Source: Rahnella sp. AA (GTDB lineage Bacteria > Pseudomonadota > Gammaproteobacteria > Enterobacterales > Enterobacteriaceae). From it: DNA of 53,553 nucleotides. A model generated the notes under the pieces. That model worked only from the letters and a program-made list of their open reading frames with translations. It was not told where the DNA came from and did not search any database. Within the stretch, counting starts at the first letter, position 1; each line of letters begins with the position of its first letter. Below, piece after piece: positions 18,010 through 29,103 of the stretch. Location of the stretch: NCBI RefSeq assembly GCF_002834385.1, contig NZ_PITQ01000009.1, forward strand, positions 177,347-230,899, in the 5' to 3' direction. A program made the translations under genes and the position numbers.

Positions 18010-19584
18010 TTACTCTTCGCTGTCGCCGGTTTCGCCACGACGGCTGCTGAGGCCGTATTCACGCAGTTTATTGGCAATCGCGGTGTGAGAAACACCCAGA
18101 CGTTTGGCCAGTTTCCGCGTACTTGGATAAGTACGGTAAAGACGGGTCAGTACCGAACGCTCGAAACGTTTACTGATATCGTCAAGCGAACCGTTCAGCG
18201 CTTCTTCGCCAATTGTCACTTCAGCATCAAAATCTGGCAGAACGATATCCTGCGGGCGCAGTTCTCCACCTTCCAGCTGTGTGAGCGCACGGTAAATAGC
18301 GTTTTTGAGCTGACGGACGTTGCCCGGCCAGCCGTAGTGCGTCAGATAATTCGCCAGCTGCGGGGACAGTTTTGGCCGCGGCATTCCCTGTTCATCTGAG
18401 AAACGCGCCACAAACAGCTCGGTCAGCGGCATGACATCCGCAGGACGATCGCGCAGCGGCGGCAGTGTCAGGCTCAGCACGTTCAGACGGTAATACAGGT
18501 CTTCACGGAATTCTCCGCGCTGGACCAGCTCCACCAGATTCTTCTGCGTGGCACACATCACGCGCACATCCACTTTGACTTCATGCTCTTCGCCGACGCG
18601 GCGGAACGTGCCGTCATTGAGGAAACGCAGTAACTTAATCTGCATTCTCGGCGACATTTCACCGATTTCATCCAGCAATACCGAGCCGCCGTTGGCCTGT
18701 TCAAAGAACCCTTTTTTGCCTTCGAGCGCATTGGGATACGCGCCCGCGGCATAACCAAACAGTTCACTCTCGACGACATCATCCGGCAACGAGGCGCAGT
18801 TGAGGCCGAGGAACGGTTTTTTGCCACGCGCGCTGCGCAGATGGCAGGCGTGAGCCAGCAGATCTTTGCCCGTTCCGGTATCGCCGACAATCAGCAAAGG
18901 CGCATCCAGCATCGCCAGTTTGCGGGCTTGCTCAAGAACATGGCGCATTTTGCTGCTCACGGCGACAATGTGGTCAAACTCGCTGTCGTCGTTAACCGTG
19001 AGATCCTGCAACTGGCGTCCCATGCGTGCAGCCGATTTAAGCATCACCACAGCACCGGCGATCCCGCCTTTCTCATCTTCATCATCAACGTGGATTGGTG
19101 TGAGATCCATCAGGAAATCCTGGCTGCGGATGACAATGCGTTCGGAATGCGGCTGAGCATTTTCGCTTTCCAGCCAGCGCGTGACGTTGTAACCGGTGAT
19201 CAGGTTGGCCGCCGTCACGTTGCGGATTTTGTCCTCATCAAGTTCGAACAACGCCATCGCCGCCGGATTGGCCTGCTCAACTTTGCCTTTCATATCAATG
19301 GAGAAAACCGGTTCCGGCATAGACACCAGCAGCGCACGCAGGGCACGATGCTCACGTTCGGAAGGCATAAACGACACGGTACGGACATCCGTCACGCCGT
19401 CGATACGGCGGATTTCTGCCATCAGGGCGCGAAAAGTATCAAAATCCAGTTGGGAAAAATTAAGGTAAATGCGGCCAATCGAGGCAATCTCGATACCGCG
19501 TAAATCAATACTGCGTAAAACCAGTAGATCGAGTAGTTCCCGGGTGAGCCCCAGGCGGTCTTCGCAAAAAACTTCCAGACGCAT
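18010..19584 (-). CDS. tyrR: Transcriptional regulator TyrR
   Basis: 524 residues from the ATG at 19584 (MRLEVFCEDRLGLTREL), the usual N-terminus; AAGG lies upstream. Domains: N-terminal ACT domain (1-70), PAS domain (about 78-190), an AAA+ sigma-54-interaction-like ATPase (about 205-430) with Walker A GDTGTGKD and Walker B VLLDEIGEM, and a C-terminal HTH (RKLAKRLGVSHTAIANKLRE). The GAFTGA loop reads GAYPNA, as expected for TyrR, which acts on sigma-70 promoters. It controls aromatic amino-acid synthesis and transport genes. Confidence 0.96.
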   Translation of the reverse strand: MRLEVFCEDRLGLTRELLDLLVLRSIDLRGIEIASIGRIYLNFSQLDFDTFRALMAEIRRIDGVTDVRTVSFMPSEREHRALRALLVSMPEPVFSIDMKGKVEQANPAAMALFELDEDKIRNVTAANLITGYNVTRWLESENAQPHSERIVIRSQDFLMDLTPIHVDDEDEKGGIAGAVVMLKSAARMGRQLQDLTVNDDSEFDHIVAVSSKMRHVLEQARKLAMLDAPLLIVGDTGTGKDLLAHACHLRSARGKKPFLGLNCASLPDDVVESELFGYAAGAYPNALEGKKGFFEQANGGSVLLDEIGEMSPRMQIKLLRFLNDGTFRRVGEEHEVKVDVRVMCATQKNLVELVQRGEFREDLYYRLNVLSLTLPPLRDRPADVMPLTELFVARFSDEQGMPRPKLSPQLANYLTHYGWPGNVRQLKNAIYRALTQLEGGELRPQDIVLPDFDAEVTIGEEALNGSLDDISKRFERSVLTRLYRTYPSTRKLAKRLGVSHTAIANKLREYGLSSRRGETGDSEE

Positions 19585-19839
19585 CAGTGTTGACCTTTTT
19601 CTGCCGGTGCGGGAATCGCTTCGGGCATAATACTCTTTCATGTACACAGGAAGAAGAGACTGTCACGAAAAGTTGACAAAATAATTCACGGGTGGAAATC
19701 GGCTTGCCATTATGATCGGGTATGCGTTTTGCCTTGGCTGAGATTTTTGCTGCCATTTTAAGGGTGGTCTGATTTCGCCATTCCTCCCTTTTTCTGCTAC
19801 TATCGCCCTTCTGATTTCATCGCCAAATGGTTCCCGACT

Positions 19840-20649
19840 ATGAAGTTTGTCTCCTTTAATATCAACGGATTGCGCGCCCGCCCACATCAGCTTGCGGCAA
19901 TTATCGAGCAGCACCAGCCAGACGTGATCGGTTTGCAGGAAACCAAGGTACATGACGACATGTTCCCGCTGGAGGACGTGAGCCAGTACGGTTATCACGT
20001 GTTTTATCATGGTCAGAAAGGCCATTATGGCGTGGCTATGCTGACCAAACAGGAACCGGTGGCAGTACGCCGTGGTTTCCCCGGTGACGATGAGGAATCC
20101 CAGCGCCGCATAATCATGACTGACATCGAAACACCGCAAGGTGTTCTGACAGTGATTAACGGTTACTTCCCGCAGGGCGAAAGCCGTGACCATCCGACCA
20201 AATTCCCGGCCAAAGAGAAGTTCTACCGGGATTTGCAGGATTATCTGAACACCAGTTTGTCGGTGAATAATCCGGTAGTTGTGATGGGCGACGTGAATAT
20301 CAGCCCGACAGATCTGGATATCGGTATCGGCGAGGACAGCCGCAAGCGCTGGTTGCGCACCGGTAAGTGCTCCTTCCTGCCGGAAGAGCGTGAGTGGATG
20401 GATCGCCTGAAAGGCTGGGGACTGGTTGATACCTTCCGCGCCGCTAACCCGGAAGCGACCGATAAATTCTCATGGTTCGACTACCGCTCACGCGGCTTCG
20501 ACGAAAACCGTGGCCTGCGTATCGATCTGATTCTGGCGAGCAATCCTCTGGCTGAGCGTTGTATCGCGACAGGTATCGATTACGATATCCGCGCAATGGA
20601 AAAACCGTCTGACCACGCGCCAATCTGGGCGACATTCGACCTGAAGTAA
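19840..20649 (+). CDS. xthA: Exonuclease III
   Basis: 269 residues, full length. Major AP endonuclease and 3'-repair exonuclease. Catalytic elements: Glu34 in GLQETK, the [13 protein letters not shown] block with the general base Asp and metal-binding Asn, and SDHAPIW at the C-terminus with the catalytic His. The ATG at 19840 gives [14 protein letters not shown], the canonical start. nudG begins 6 bp after the stop, so the two are probably cotranscribed. Confidence 0.97.
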   Translation: MKFVSFNINGLRARPHQLAAIIEQHQPDVIGLQETKVHDDMFPLEDVSQYGYHVFYHGQKGHYGVAMLTKQEPVAVRRGFPGDDEESQRRIIMTDIETPQGVLTVINGYFPQGESRDHPTKFPAKEKFYRDLQDYLNTSLSVNNPVVVMGDVNISPTDLDIGIGEDSRKRWLRTGKCSFLPEEREWMDRLKGWGLVDTFRAANPEATDKFSWFDYRSRGFDENRGLRIDLILASNPLAERCIATGIDYDIRAMEKPSDHAPIWATFDLK

Positions 20650-20655
20650 CGCAGG

Positions 20656-21051
20656 GTGAAAACGATTGATGTGGTCGCCGCGCTGATCGAACGCGAAGGC
20701 AAATTACTGCTCGCCCGACGTGATGGCAGCAGCGACCAGGCCGGTTTATGGGAGTTCCCCGGCGGGAAAGTCGAAACCGGGGAAAGCCAGCCGGAAGCAC
20801 TGGCGCGCGAGCTACTGGAAGAAATGGGCATCATCGCAACGGTGGAAGATTTCATCGCCACCAGCGAAGTGCAGCAGCCTTCACGCAAGATACGCCTGCA
20901 TGGCTGGCGGGTCAGCGGGTTTACGGGGAGTATTACGTTACAGTGTCACTCTGATTTTTGCTGGATATCGCCTGCTGATGTCCTGTCATTTAATCTGGCC
21001 CCTGCTGATGTTCCGCTAATCGAGGCCTATCTGGCGAAATTTACGGTTTAA
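20656..21051 (+). CDS. nudG: CTP pyrophosphohydrolase NudG (Nudix)
   Basis: 131 residues from a GTG at 20656. The Nudix box GGKVETGESQPEALARELLEE fits the family pattern and is complete. It hydrolyses CTP and oxidised or modified pyrimidine nucleotides to the monophosphates. It probably shares the xthA transcript, since the gap is 6 bp and AGG abuts the GTG. It ends at a strong terminator. In E. coli the same ynjG/ynjH neighbourhood is present. Confidence 0.93.
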   Translation: MKTIDVVAALIEREGKLLLARRDGSSDQAGLWEFPGGKVETGESQPEALARELLEEMGIIATVEDFIATSEVQQPSRKIRLHGWRVSGFTGSITLQCHSDFCWISPADVLSFNLAPADVPLIEAYLAKFTV

Positions 21052-21064
21052 AGCAGATATCACT

Positions 21065-21104
21065 AAAAAAGGCGCAGACTGTTGCCAGTTCTGCGCCTTT
21101 TTAT
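21065..21104 (+). terminator. Terminator between nudG and ynjH
   Basis: Long stem AAAAGGCGCAGA/TCTGCGCCTTTTT, usable in both directions. Confidence 0.88.
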
Positions 21105-21116
21105 TGATGCTGAACA

Positions 21117-21431
21117 TTACTTCTTCAGCACTTCCCATCTCAATTCATTGGTCCCCACAACCTGTGGATCCCGCGAGCATTGCAGCACGACGCTGTCGGC
21201 AGTCACCACAGCCCCTTCGGTATACACCTGATTGTTGTAAATACAGCAACTGCTGCATGTCGGCGCGGTGTTGGTATTGTTGCCACTGTTTTCCCAGATT
21301 TGCGGGGGTAATGGTACGACGACGTCTGCACCATTACCGACATTGCTGCGGTTGGCCATCGCCGGTGCTGCCAGCAACGTGCAACTGACCGCCAACGCCG
21401 CCAGCACTTTGCTCATTAATACGTTATTCAT
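21117..21431 (-). CDS. ynjH: DUF1496 exported protein YnjH
   Basis: 104 residues from the ATG at 21431, preceded by GGGAG. The signal peptide ends in APAMA-NRS. The mature protein carries the cysteine cluster [19 protein letters not shown] that defines DUF1496, plus a later lone Cys (LQCSRDP). Function unknown; probably periplasmic and disulfide-bonded. Its start overlaps the topB stop by 8 nt, so it is translationally coupled to topB. Confidence 0.9.
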   Translation of the reverse strand: MNNVLMSKVLAALAVSCTLLAAPAMANRSNVGNGADVVVPLPPQIWENSGNNTNTAPTCSSCCIYNNQVYTEGAVVTADSVVLQCSRDPQVVGTNELRWEVLKK

Positions 21432-23373
21432 CACTGTCTGCTCCCTTCCCTTTGGTGCTCGTTTTGCGTCGTTTAGGGGCGCTTTTGCTTTTCGCCATCG
21501 CACCAGCCGGTTTGGAAGGCAGACTGCGAAATGCCGATGACACCCGGTTCGTTTTGGCCTGCATGATGAGGTTTTGCAACGTCATGACCAGCGGTTGCAT
21601 GAAATCCTGATAACGGCAGCTCTTTTCACTGATACGCGTCAGCGTGGATTCCCAGTCGGCAGTCATATCTGGCCGTGCGGCAATGTCCGGCAGAGAATGA
21701 ATCAGCGCGCGGCCCGTGTCGCTGGAATGGATATAACGCCCTTTTTTGTATAAAAACTCGCGGCGGAACAATAACTCGATAATCCCTGCACGCGTCGCTT
21801 CCGTGCCCAATCCGTCAGTAGCGCGCAGGATTTTTTTCAGTTCTTTATCCTGCACAAAACGCGCAATACCAGTCATCGCAGAAAGCAGCGTTGCATCGGT
21901 AAACGGACGTGGCGGCTGCGTCTGACGCTCAACCACTTCGCCACGTTCGCAAAGCAGTTCGTCACCTTTTGCCACTACCGGCAGCGGCGTGCCTTCGTTT
22001 TCTTCGTCACGCTCTTTGCTGCCGAGCAGCGTACGCCAGCCGGCTTCGGCCAGAAAACGGGCTTTGGCGATAAATTTACCGCCAGCGATATCCAGATCGA
22101 TAACGCATTTGCGGTAAACCGCGTCCGGGCAGAATTGCATCAGATACTGGCGCGCTACCAGACCATAAATTTTACGTTCGTCATCGGTCAGATTTACGTG
22201 ACTGCTGCGCGCCGTCGGGATAATCGCATGGTGCGCATCAACCTTTTTGTCGTCCCAGCAGCGGTTGCGCAGATCGGTGTCGACAACGGGCTGCGGCATT
22301 AAATCCGGACGGTGAACGCCGATGGCATTCAGCACGGCGTGACGCCCGGCAAAATGTTCTTCTGGCAGATATCGGCAATCTGAACGCGGGTACGTAATCA
22401 ATTTGTGCGTTTCGTACAGTTTCTGACAGATATCCAGAATCTGCTGTGCACTCAGGCCAAAGGCCTTCGAGCCTTCAATCTGTAACGTGGATAATGAGAA
22501 CGGTAACGGGGCAATATCATTTTCACGCTTGTCATTATAGCCGGTGACCATCGCCGGCTGGCCGGCAATACGCGCCACCACGTGATCGGCCAGAGGGCGG
22601 TGCAGCAAACGCCCTTCTTCGTCCTGATAAGGCTCGCAGGATTCACTCGGTTGCCACAGCGCGATAAAACGTTCTTCGGCGGGCGTGACGATGTGCGCTT
22701 TCACTTCGAAGAAATCTTTCGGCACGAAGTTTTCGATTTCTTCATCACGGCGCACCACCAGCCCGAGCACTGGCGTCTGCACGCGGCCCACGGAAAGCAC
22801 ACCGTTGTATCCGGCATTACGCCCTAAAATAGTATAGGCGCGGGTCATGTTGATGCCGTAGAGCCAGTCAGCGCGTGCGCGGGCCAGCGCCGAAACACAG
22901 AGGGGAATAAAATCACGGTTATCGCGCAGGCGCTCAATGGCACGCTCAACAGCTTGCGGATTGAGATCGTTAATCAGGCAGCGTTGCGTTGCCTGACGTT
23001 TCTCCGGCGTGAGTTCGAGGTAATCCAGCACCTCATCCACCAGCAACTGCCCTTCACGATCCGGGTCGCCCGCATGGACAACCTGCGAGGCCTCCAGTAA
23101 TAACCGTTTAATAACGTTAAGCTGTTTGGCAACAGAGGAGCGCGGCTGAAGCTGCCATTTTTCAGGAATAATCGGCAAATCAGCCAGTGACCAGCGGGCA
23201 AAGCGGCTGTCGTAAGCATCGGGCTGTGCCTGTTCGAGCAAATGGCCGACGCACCAGGTCACCACCTGATCGTTACCGCAGGCAATATATCCGTCACCGC
23301 GCCGGTGTGGTTTGGGCAAAACATCCGCAATCGCGCGGGCAAGGCTGGGTTTTTCGGCAATGAACAGACGCAT
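21424..23373 (-). CDS. topB: DNA topoisomerase III
   Basis: 649 residues from the ATG at 23373 ([19 protein letters not shown]). Type IA topoisomerase that decatenates replication intermediates. The Toprim domain has AEKPS and the acidic DPDREGQ motif; the active tyrosine lies in [17 protein letters not shown] near residue 330. The C-terminal tail is basic ([17 protein letters not shown]). Unlike E. coli, no selD lies between this gene and ydjA. It overlaps ynjH downstream. Confidence 0.97.
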   Translation of the reverse strand: MRLFIAEKPSLARAIADVLPKPHRRGDGYIACGNDQVVTWCVGHLLEQAQPDAYDSRFARWSLADLPIIPEKWQLQPRSSVAKQLNVIKRLLLEASQVVHAGDPDREGQLLVDEVLDYLELTPEKRQATQRCLINDLNPQAVERAIERLRDNRDFIPLCVSALARARADWLYGINMTRAYTILGRNAGYNGVLSVGRVQTPVLGLVVRRDEEIENFVPKDFFEVKAHIVTPAEERFIALWQPSESCEPYQDEEGRLLHRPLADHVVARIAGQPAMVTGYNDKRENDIAPLPFSLSTLQIEGSKAFGLSAQQILDICQKLYETHKLITYPRSDCRYLPEEHFAGRHAVLNAIGVHRPDLMPQPVVDTDLRNRCWDDKKVDAHHAIIPTARSSHVNLTDDERKIYGLVARQYLMQFCPDAVYRKCVIDLDIAGGKFIAKARFLAEAGWRTLLGSKERDEENEGTPLPVVAKGDELLCERGEVVERQTQPPRPFTDATLLSAMTGIARFVQDKELKKILRATDGLGTEATRAGIIELLFRREFLYKKGRYIHSSDTGRALIHSLPDIAARPDMTADWESTLTRISEKSCRYQDFMQPLVMTLQNLIMQAKTNRVSSAFRSLPSKPAGAMAKSKSAPKRRKTSTKGKGADSDE

Positions 23374-23597
23374 CAGGCAGCACCTGCCTGTGGTGCGATC
23401 ACGACTATGATTTCCATTTTCCCATCCTTCATTCACTACGTCCTCATCATGCAGAGGTGGCTATGTTAGCCGCTGGCGGCGTAATAAGTAAGACGGTCGG
23501 AAGCTAATGCAATGACGGCTGCTCACAAAGACAGCTAAAAACCGGTTTAATCAGAAAACACCGAGATAAAACCGGTTAATTTGCGCATGGCAAGCGC

Positions 23598-24149
23598 TTA
23601 AAAGTGAGAAACAAACGGGGTGCTGTCGGTTGGAATCACCTGCAGGCTGGCTTTCAGTTGTGGTGTACCAAGATACAAGAAACCCACAATTCTATCGTTC
23701 TCGCCACAATGGAACGCTTTGCGGACGTCGGGATGATCGGTCCAGGCGCCAGTACGCCAGATACCGTTAAACCCCTGTGCCAGCGCAGCCATCTGCATCG
23801 CGTGAACCGCACACCCGGCGGATAACAACTGTTCCCACTGCGGCACTTTAGGGTTTTCCTTACAGGCCGCAATAACAGTAATAATCAGTGGCGCGCGAAG
23901 CGGAGCCTGAGTCGCTTTCTCAATCGCTTTTTCATCCGCGCCATCTTTGATTGCCGCCGCACGCAGCACCTCGCTAAAACGGGTCAGGCCATCGTTCTGC
24001 GCAATCACAAAACGCCAGGGCTGTAGCGCACCGTGATCCGGTGCTCTCATCCCGGCGTTGATGATGTTTTGTAAGGCTTCACCCGCAGGTGCAGGGGCGG
24101 CCAGGCGGGAAGCGGAACGGCGGTTAAGTAATAAATTCAAAGCGTCCAT
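23598..24149 (-). CDS. ydjA: Nitroreductase-family protein YdjA
   Basis: 183 residues from the ATG at 24149 with AGGAG upstream. A minimal FMN-dependent nitroreductase. The [15 protein letters not shown] segment binds FMN phosphate; [15 protein letters not shown] and the C-terminal GFLYLG block are typical. Physiological substrate unknown. The upstream frame remains open without a start signal and was not used. Confidence 0.93.
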   Translation of the reverse strand: MDALNLLLNRRSASRLAAPAPAGEALQNIINAGMRAPDHGALQPWRFVIAQNDGLTRFSEVLRAAAIKDGADEKAIEKATQAPLRAPLIITVIAACKENPKVPQWEQLLSAGCAVHAMQMAALAQGFNGIWRTGAWTDHPDVRKAFHCGENDRIVGFLYLGTPQLKASLQVIPTDSTPFVSHF

Positions 24150-24338
24150 TTGAAACTCCTGCTGATATCTGAGAATAATTGCTATTAACCTTACGTTAAC
24201 ATAGGCGCGGCATCTTTTTCTAATGCGCATACGGCTTTCCGATAATGCGCCGTTGCCAAATTCTGACATGATTTAAAGCTGACATTTCTCCAGCGGGTCA
24301 TTAGGATAGCGGAACTTATCCGTCTTGTTGGAGAGACC

Positions 24339-26192
24339 ATGCGCACATTGTGGCGAATTATCGCCGGTTTTTTTAAGTGGACCTGGCGTCTTCTTAATTT
24401 CGTCAGAGAATTCATTCTCAACGTATTTCTTATTCTGATCATTTTGGCCGGTGTTGGCATCTGGTATGCCGTACAGGACAAGCCGGTCGAGACAACCAAA
24501 GGCGCACTGCTGGTCGACCTGAGTGGTTCAGTGGTCGATAAGCCATCAGTTAACAATAAAGTACGCCAGTGGGGTCGCGAATTGCTGGGCACCTCCAGCA
24601 GCCGGTTGCAGGAAAACTCCTTGTTTGACCTGGTCGATACCATTCGTGATGCGAAAGATGACAAAAATATCACCGGTATTGTGTTGCAGCTGAGCGATTT
24701 CACCGGCACTGACCAGTCTTCGATGCAATATATCGGCAAGGCGCTGCGTGAATTCCGCGATGCCGGCAAACCGGTTTATGCCATCGGCGACAGCTACAAT
24801 CAGTCGCAATATTATCTGGCCAGCTACGCCAACAAAATCTATCTGTCGCCACAGGGCGCGGTAGATCTGCACGGTTTTGCGACCAATAATCTGTATTACA
24901 AATCGCTGCTGGATAAGCTCAAAGTCACCACCAATATTTTCCGCGTCGGGACATATAAATCCGCAGTGGAACCGCTGATCCGTGACGATATGTCACCTGC
25001 CGCCCGTGAGGCGGACAGCCGCTGGATTGGCGGCCTGTGGAATAACTACCTCAACACAGTGTCAGCAAACCGCCAGATAACCCCGGACCAGTTGTTCCCA
25101 GGCGCGGCGGGTGTATTGGCGGGGATTCAGGCGACAGGCGGTGACATGGCGCAGTACGCGCTGAAAGCCAAACTGGTCGATACGCTGGCCTCGCGCACTG
25201 AAGCAGACAGCGATATGGTGAAAGCGTTTGGCTGGAACAAAACCACCAAGGACTTTAACTACACCAGCATCTACGATTATTCGCCGAAGCAAAAACCGGA
25301 CAACAACGACCCGCAAATTGCCGTGATCTTTGCGACTGGCGCAATTAATGACGGCCAGGAACAAGCGGGTGCCGTGGGTGGAGATACGACAGCACAGCAA
25401 ATTCGCGATGCCCGTCTGGATCCGAAAGTGAAAGCGATTGTGTTCCGCGTTAACAGCCCGGGCGGCAGCGTCAGCGCATCTGAAGTCATCCGTTCTGAGC
25501 TGGCTGCGGCGAAAGCGGCAGGCAAACCGGTTGTGGTCTCGATGGGCGGGATGGCGGCTTCAGGCGGTTACTGGATTTCAACACCGGCTGATTACATTAT
25601 TGCCAGCCCGAGCACCCTCACCGGTTCTATCGGCATCTTTGGTGTGATCAATACCTATCAGAACACGCTGGATTACGCGGGCGTGCATACCGACGGTGTC
25701 GCAACATCACCGCTGGCAGATATTGCATCCACGAAGGCGTTGCCGCCAGAATTCTCACAAATGATGCAACTGAATATCGAGAACGGTTATAAAACCTTCC
25801 TTGGCCTGGTGGCTCATTCCCGTCACAAAACGCCTGAGCAGATTGATCAGATTGCACAAGGCCATGTGTGGATCGGCTCTGACGCCAAAGCCAATGGCCT
25901 GGTTGATGAACTGGGTGATTTCGATGACGCCGTGAAGAAAGCTGCGGATCTGGCGAAACTGCCGAAATGGCAGCTGAACTGGTACGTCAGCGAACCCAGC
26001 CTGAGCGATATGGTGTTCTCACAAGTGAGCGCATCTGTTCATGCAATGCTGCCCGCTGTGGTTCAGGCCTATCTGCCTGCGCCGGTGAGCAAAATGGCGA
26101 TGGAGCTGAAATCTCAGGCCGACCTGTTCAGCAACATGAACGATCCACAAAACCGCTATGCCCTTTGCCTGACGTGTGGTGATGTGAAGTAA
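24339..26192 (+). CDS. sppA: Signal peptide peptidase SppA (protease IV)
   Basis: 617 residues, the double-length gamma-proteobacterial type. An N-terminal membrane anchor spans about residues 26-45. Two ClpP-like domains supply a Ser/Lys dyad: Lys207 in [12 protein letters not shown] and Ser408 in [11 protein letters not shown]. It degrades leftover signal peptides in the inner membrane. The GAG-AGACC region just upstream of the ATG is a modest ribosome site. Divergent from ydjA; ends in a strong hairpin. Confidence 0.96.
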   Translation: MRTLWRIIAGFFKWTWRLLNFVREFILNVFLILIILAGVGIWYAVQDKPVETTKGALLVDLSGSVVDKPSVNNKVRQWGRELLGTSSSRLQENSLFDLVDTIRDAKDDKNITGIVLQLSDFTGTDQSSMQYIGKALREFRDAGKPVYAIGDSYNQSQYYLASYANKIYLSPQGAVDLHGFATNNLYYKSLLDKLKVTTNIFRVGTYKSAVEPLIRDDMSPAAREADSRWIGGLWNNYLNTVSANRQITPDQLFPGAAGVLAGIQATGGDMAQYALKAKLVDTLASRTEADSDMVKAFGWNKTTKDFNYTSIYDYSPKQKPDNNDPQIAVIFATGAINDGQEQAGAVGGDTTAQQIRDARLDPKVKAIVFRVNSPGGSVSASEVIRSELAAAKAAGKPVVVSMGGMAASGGYWISTPADYIIASPSTLTGSIGIFGVINTYQNTLDYAGVHTDGVATSPLADIASTKALPPEFSQMMQLNIENGYKTFLGLVAHSRHKTPEQIDQIAQGHVWIGSDAKANGLVDELGDFDDAVKKAADLAKLPKWQLNWYVSEPSLSDMVFSQVSASVHAMLPAVVQAYLPAPVSKMAMELKSQADLFSNMNDPQNRYALCLTCGDVK

Positions 26193-26213
26193 CGTTTAAA
26201 TATCCGTCATACC

Positions 26214-26254
26214 CGGCCCGGAGCCTCATGCCATGAGTCCTCCGGGCTTTTTTA
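26214..26254 (+). terminator. Terminator after sppA
   Basis: GCCCGGAG..CTCATG / CATGAG..CTCCGGGC stem followed by TTTTTTTA. Confidence 0.85.
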
Positions 26255-26316
26255 TAGCGGATGCAGCCCTTATACTTAGCGCAGTTGCTTTCACCTTTTA
26301 AAAAAGAACATCTTTG

Positions 26317-27330
26317 ATGAATAAAAAATCGATTTACGTTGCCTACACCGGCGGCACCATTGGTATGCAGCGTTCTGAACAGGGTTACATTCCGGTTTCC
26401 GGCCATTTACAGCGACAACTGGCACTGATGCCGGAGTTCCACCGCCCTGAAATGCCGGAATTTACCATTCAGGAATACGCTCCGCTGATGGATTCTTCCG
26501 ATATGACGCCGGAAGACTGGCAACATATTGCCGACGATATTCAGGCTCATTACGATGAATACGACGGTTTCGTGATCCTGCATGGCACCGACACGATGGC
26601 ATTCACGGCGTCAGCACTTTCCTTCATGCTGGAAAACCTCAGCAAACCGGTTATTGTGACAGGGTCACAAATCCCTCTCGAAGCTTTGCGTTCTGACGGG
26701 CAAATTAACCTGCTCAATTCGCTGTATATCGCGGCGAATCATCCGGTCAACGAAGTCACCCTGTTCTTCAATAACCGCCTGTATCGCGGCAACCGCAGTA
26801 CTAAAGCGCATGCCGACGGTTTTGATGCTTTTGCCTCACCCAACCTTTCTCCGTTGCTTGAAGCCGGGATCCACATCCGCCGCCTTTCCACGCCGTCGCT
26901 GCCAGAGGTTCCCGCAGCGAAACTGAAAGTCCATCACATTACCCCGCAGCCTATCGGCGTCGTCACCATTTATCCGGGGATTTCCGCTGAAGTTGTGCAA
27001 AACTTTCTGATGCAGCCGGTAAAGGCGCTGATCTTGCGGTCATACGGCGTGGGTAATGCTCCGCAAAAAGGTGATTTGCTGAAAGTGCTGAAAGAGGCTT
27101 CTGAGCGCGGCATCGTGGTGGTCAATCTGACTCAGTGTATCTCCGGACGCGTCAATATGGGCGGCTATGCAACAGGCAATGCGCTGGCGCATTCCGGCGT
27201 AATCAGCGGGTTCGATATGACCGTGGAAGCCGCACTGACCAAATTGCATTATTTGCTGAGTCAGTCGCATTCTCCGGAAGAAATCCGCAAGCTGATGCAG
27301 CAAAATCTGCGTGGTGAACTGACCGAATAA
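26317..27330 (+). CDS. ansA: Cytoplasmic L-asparaginase I
   Basis: 337 residues from the ATG at 26317; a TTG one codon upstream is not needed. It hydrolyses L-asparagine to aspartate and ammonia. Signature 1 is VAYTGGTIGM (Thr14) and signature 2 is GFVILHGTDTMAFTASAL. No signal peptide, so it is the cytosolic type I enzyme. pncA follows after 8 bp and the two are almost certainly one transcript. Confidence 0.96.
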   Translation: MNKKSIYVAYTGGTIGMQRSEQGYIPVSGHLQRQLALMPEFHRPEMPEFTIQEYAPLMDSSDMTPEDWQHIADDIQAHYDEYDGFVILHGTDTMAFTASALSFMLENLSKPVIVTGSQIPLEALRSDGQINLLNSLYIAANHPVNEVTLFFNNRLYRGNRSTKAHADGFDAFASPNLSPLLEAGIHIRRLSTPSLPEVPAAKLKVHHITPQPIGVVTIYPGISAEVVQNFLMQPVKALILRSYGVGNAPQKGDLLKVLKEASERGIVVVNLTQCISGRVNMGGYATGNALAHSGVISGFDMTVEAALTKLHYLLSQSHSPEEIRKLMQQNLRGELTE

Positions 27331-27338
27331 GGGGCGAT

Positions 27339-27968
27339 ATGAAATCTGCATTGTTGCTGGTCGATCTGCAAAACGATTTTTGCCGGGGTGGCGCTCTGGC
27401 CGTGAACGACGGGGACGCAGTCATTGCCGTCGCGAATCAGATGATGTCATGGTGCAAAAAGCGCGATATTCCCGTGGTGGCGTCGCAGGACTGGCACCCT
27501 GCAGGACACAAAAGTTTTGCCGCAAACTCGCATCAGGAAGCCTGGACTTCAGGCGAGCTGAACGGGTTATCGCAAGTCTGGTGGCCTGTTCACTGCGTTC
27601 AGCAGGAACCGGGCGCGGAGTTTCATGCGTCCCTGAATACCCGGCTGCTGGATTTTGTGGTGCAAAAAGGCACGGACGCAGAAATCGACAGTTACAGCGC
27701 TTTCTTCGATAACGGCCACCGTGCGACTACCGTGCTGAACGGCTGGCTGAAGGCCGCGCAGATTTCGCATCTCTATGTCATGGGGCTGGCGACAGATTAT
27801 TGTGTGAAGTTCACGGTGCTGGACGCACTGGCGCAGGGGTATGCGGTCACATTGCTGACCGATGGCTGCCGTGGCGTGAATATCGGGCCACACGACAGCG
27901 CTCAGGCGGTGGAAGCAATGCGTGAGGCTGGCGCACAGATTGGGACTTCGGCAGTGCTGATCGGGTGA
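27339..27968 (+). CDS. pncA: Nicotinamidase / pyrazinamidase
   Basis: 209 residues. It converts nicotinamide to nicotinate for NAD salvage. The isochorismatase-fold triad is Asp9, Lys110 and Cys155; metal ligands are Asp51 and His53 (SQDWHPAGH) and His85. GGGGCGAT upstream serves as ribosome site within the 8-bp gap from ansA. Confidence 0.96.
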   Translation: MKSALLLVDLQNDFCRGGALAVNDGDAVIAVANQMMSWCKKRDIPVVASQDWHPAGHKSFAANSHQEAWTSGELNGLSQVWWPVHCVQQEPGAEFHASLNTRLLDFVVQKGTDAEIDSYSAFFDNGHRATTVLNGWLKAAQISHLYVMGLATDYCVKFTVLDALAQGYAVTLLTDGCRGVNIGPHDSAQAVEAMREAGAQIGTSAVLIG

Positions 27969-27999
27969 GCCCCCGGTTTTGCCCCACTCCGGCTGCAAA

Positions 28000-28020
28000 A
28001 AAGGCGCTTAACGCGCCTTT
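28000..28020 (-). terminator. Terminator between pncA and yeaC
   Basis: AAAGGCGC-TTAAC-GCGCCTTT stem; the minus-strand side is followed by six T, so it best serves yeaC but may also stop pncA. Confidence 0.75.
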
Positions 28021-28044
28021 CATCACTTCACACAAACCGCCAGC

Positions 28045-28317
28045 TCACTCAGGTTTGAGTTTAATCAGCGTGTCCTGGGCAAACTGTTGTTTCAGTTCCT
28101 GCTTACTTTTGGTGACAATCTGTCCGTCGGTGCCGATGCTCATATGTTGTGCCTCGACATTGTGACGCGACTGATACAGCATCACAGCCTGCAAGCTGTA
28201 CTCTTTCTGCTCAGGCGTCAGCGGCACGCCGTCGGGCCATTTTCCGAGTTCGACAGCCAGTGCCAGGCGCGCGTAGATTTCCGGCGTCATCACATCAATA
28301 AGTTGATTAATTTCCAT
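28045..28317 (-). CDS. yeaC: DUF1315 protein YeaC
   Basis: 90 residues. VELGKWPDGVPLTPEQKE and RHNVEAQHMSIGTDGQIV match the E. coli YeaC (DUF1315) family. Small, cytosolic, function unknown. It lies 94 bp downstream of msrB on the same strand, as in E. coli, and is probably cotranscribed. Confidence 0.92.
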   Translation of the reverse strand: MEINQLIDVMTPEIYARLALAVELGKWPDGVPLTPEQKEYSLQAVMLYQSRHNVEAQHMSIGTDGQIVTKSKQELKQQFAQDTLIKLKPE

Positions 28318-28411
28318 CTGAGGCCTTATGTCCGCTGAGATTATTCATGCAATTTTGAATAATAGCTGAATCGATTTTGTCGGTAAGATTACAACAGTGT
28401 TTTCGACACGT

Positions 28412-28825
28412 TTAACCGGTGATTTTATCGCCACTCTTAGCATTAGTGAAACTCATTGAAGCAGAATTTACGCAATAACGCTCGCCGGTAGGTTGCGGAC
28501 CATCAGGGAAAACATGCCCCAGATGTGCATCACAGTTCGAGCAGCGGATCTCCATACGCTCCATATTGTGCGAAATATCAGTAAGATATTTAACTGACTC
28601 TTTGCACAGTGGCTGACTGAAACTTGGCCAGCCGCATCCGGAATCGTATTTAGCCCCGGAACAAAACAGCGGTGTATGGCAGTTCAGACAATGGTAAAGG
28701 CCGTCACGTTTGTTATGCAGCAGTTTTCCAGAATACGGCGCTTCTGTTCCGTGACTCCGGGTTATATGACTTTTTATTTCAGTGAGTTGCGAGAGGAAGA
28801 AAAAGGATTTGGTAACAACGCCCAT
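28412..28825 (-). CDS. msrB: Peptide methionine (R)-S-oxide reductase MsrB
   Basis: 137 residues, the same length as E. coli MsrB. It reduces methionine-R-sulfoxide in proteins. Zinc-binding cysteine pairs are CLNCH and CSNCD; the catalytic Cys is in [10 protein letters not shown], with the conserved GCGWPSF and GHVFPDGP blocks. The first 20 residues ([16 protein letters not shown]) differ from the usual start but keep the length, so ordinary divergence is more likely than a frameshift. Confidence 0.94.
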   Translation of the reverse strand: MGVVTKSFFFLSQLTEIKSHITRSHGTEAPYSGKLLHNKRDGLYHCLNCHTPLFCSGAKYDSGCGWPSFSQPLCKESVKYLTDISHNMERMEIRCSNCDAHLGHVFPDGPQPTGERYCVNSASMSFTNAKSGDKITG

Positions 28826-28950
28826 GATTATCGTTCTCTGACGAATTTAAAAATCAACTAAAATAACAGTTTATAATAACAAAAAATTAACAACACGTCT
28901 GCCTCTTTTGTCCTAAACTGTATGCCATCAGCGTTGCCCGACTCACAACT

Positions 28951-28966
28951 TGTGATGGCGATCACA
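28951..28966 (+). promoter_or_regulatory. CRP-binding site upstream of gapA
   Basis: TGTGATGGCGATCACA matches TGTGA-N6-TCACA exactly. It lies about 185 bp before the main gapA start, so it may act on a more distal gapA promoter or on divergent msrB. Confidence 0.75.
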
Positions 28967-29103
28967 CTCCTGATCTTCCGGCACTTTATATTCAGTTTTT
29001 CGCCCACATATGGTTGTAAGCCGATTAAAAAAACGGAACGTGCAATAAGCGAGCAACAGTAGGTCGTCGCTTTGACTTACAGCAATAATTGACACGATTC
29101 CGC

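Noticed and set aside
19640..19700. Possible TyrR boxes upstream of tyrR
   Set aside because: TGTACA-like sequence is present, but no adequate TGTAAA-N6-TTTACA match could be found.
23540..23582. AACCGGTTT ... AAACCGGTT inverted repeat after ydjA
   Set aside because: Loop of about 20 nt, no T tract; not convincing as a terminator or operator.
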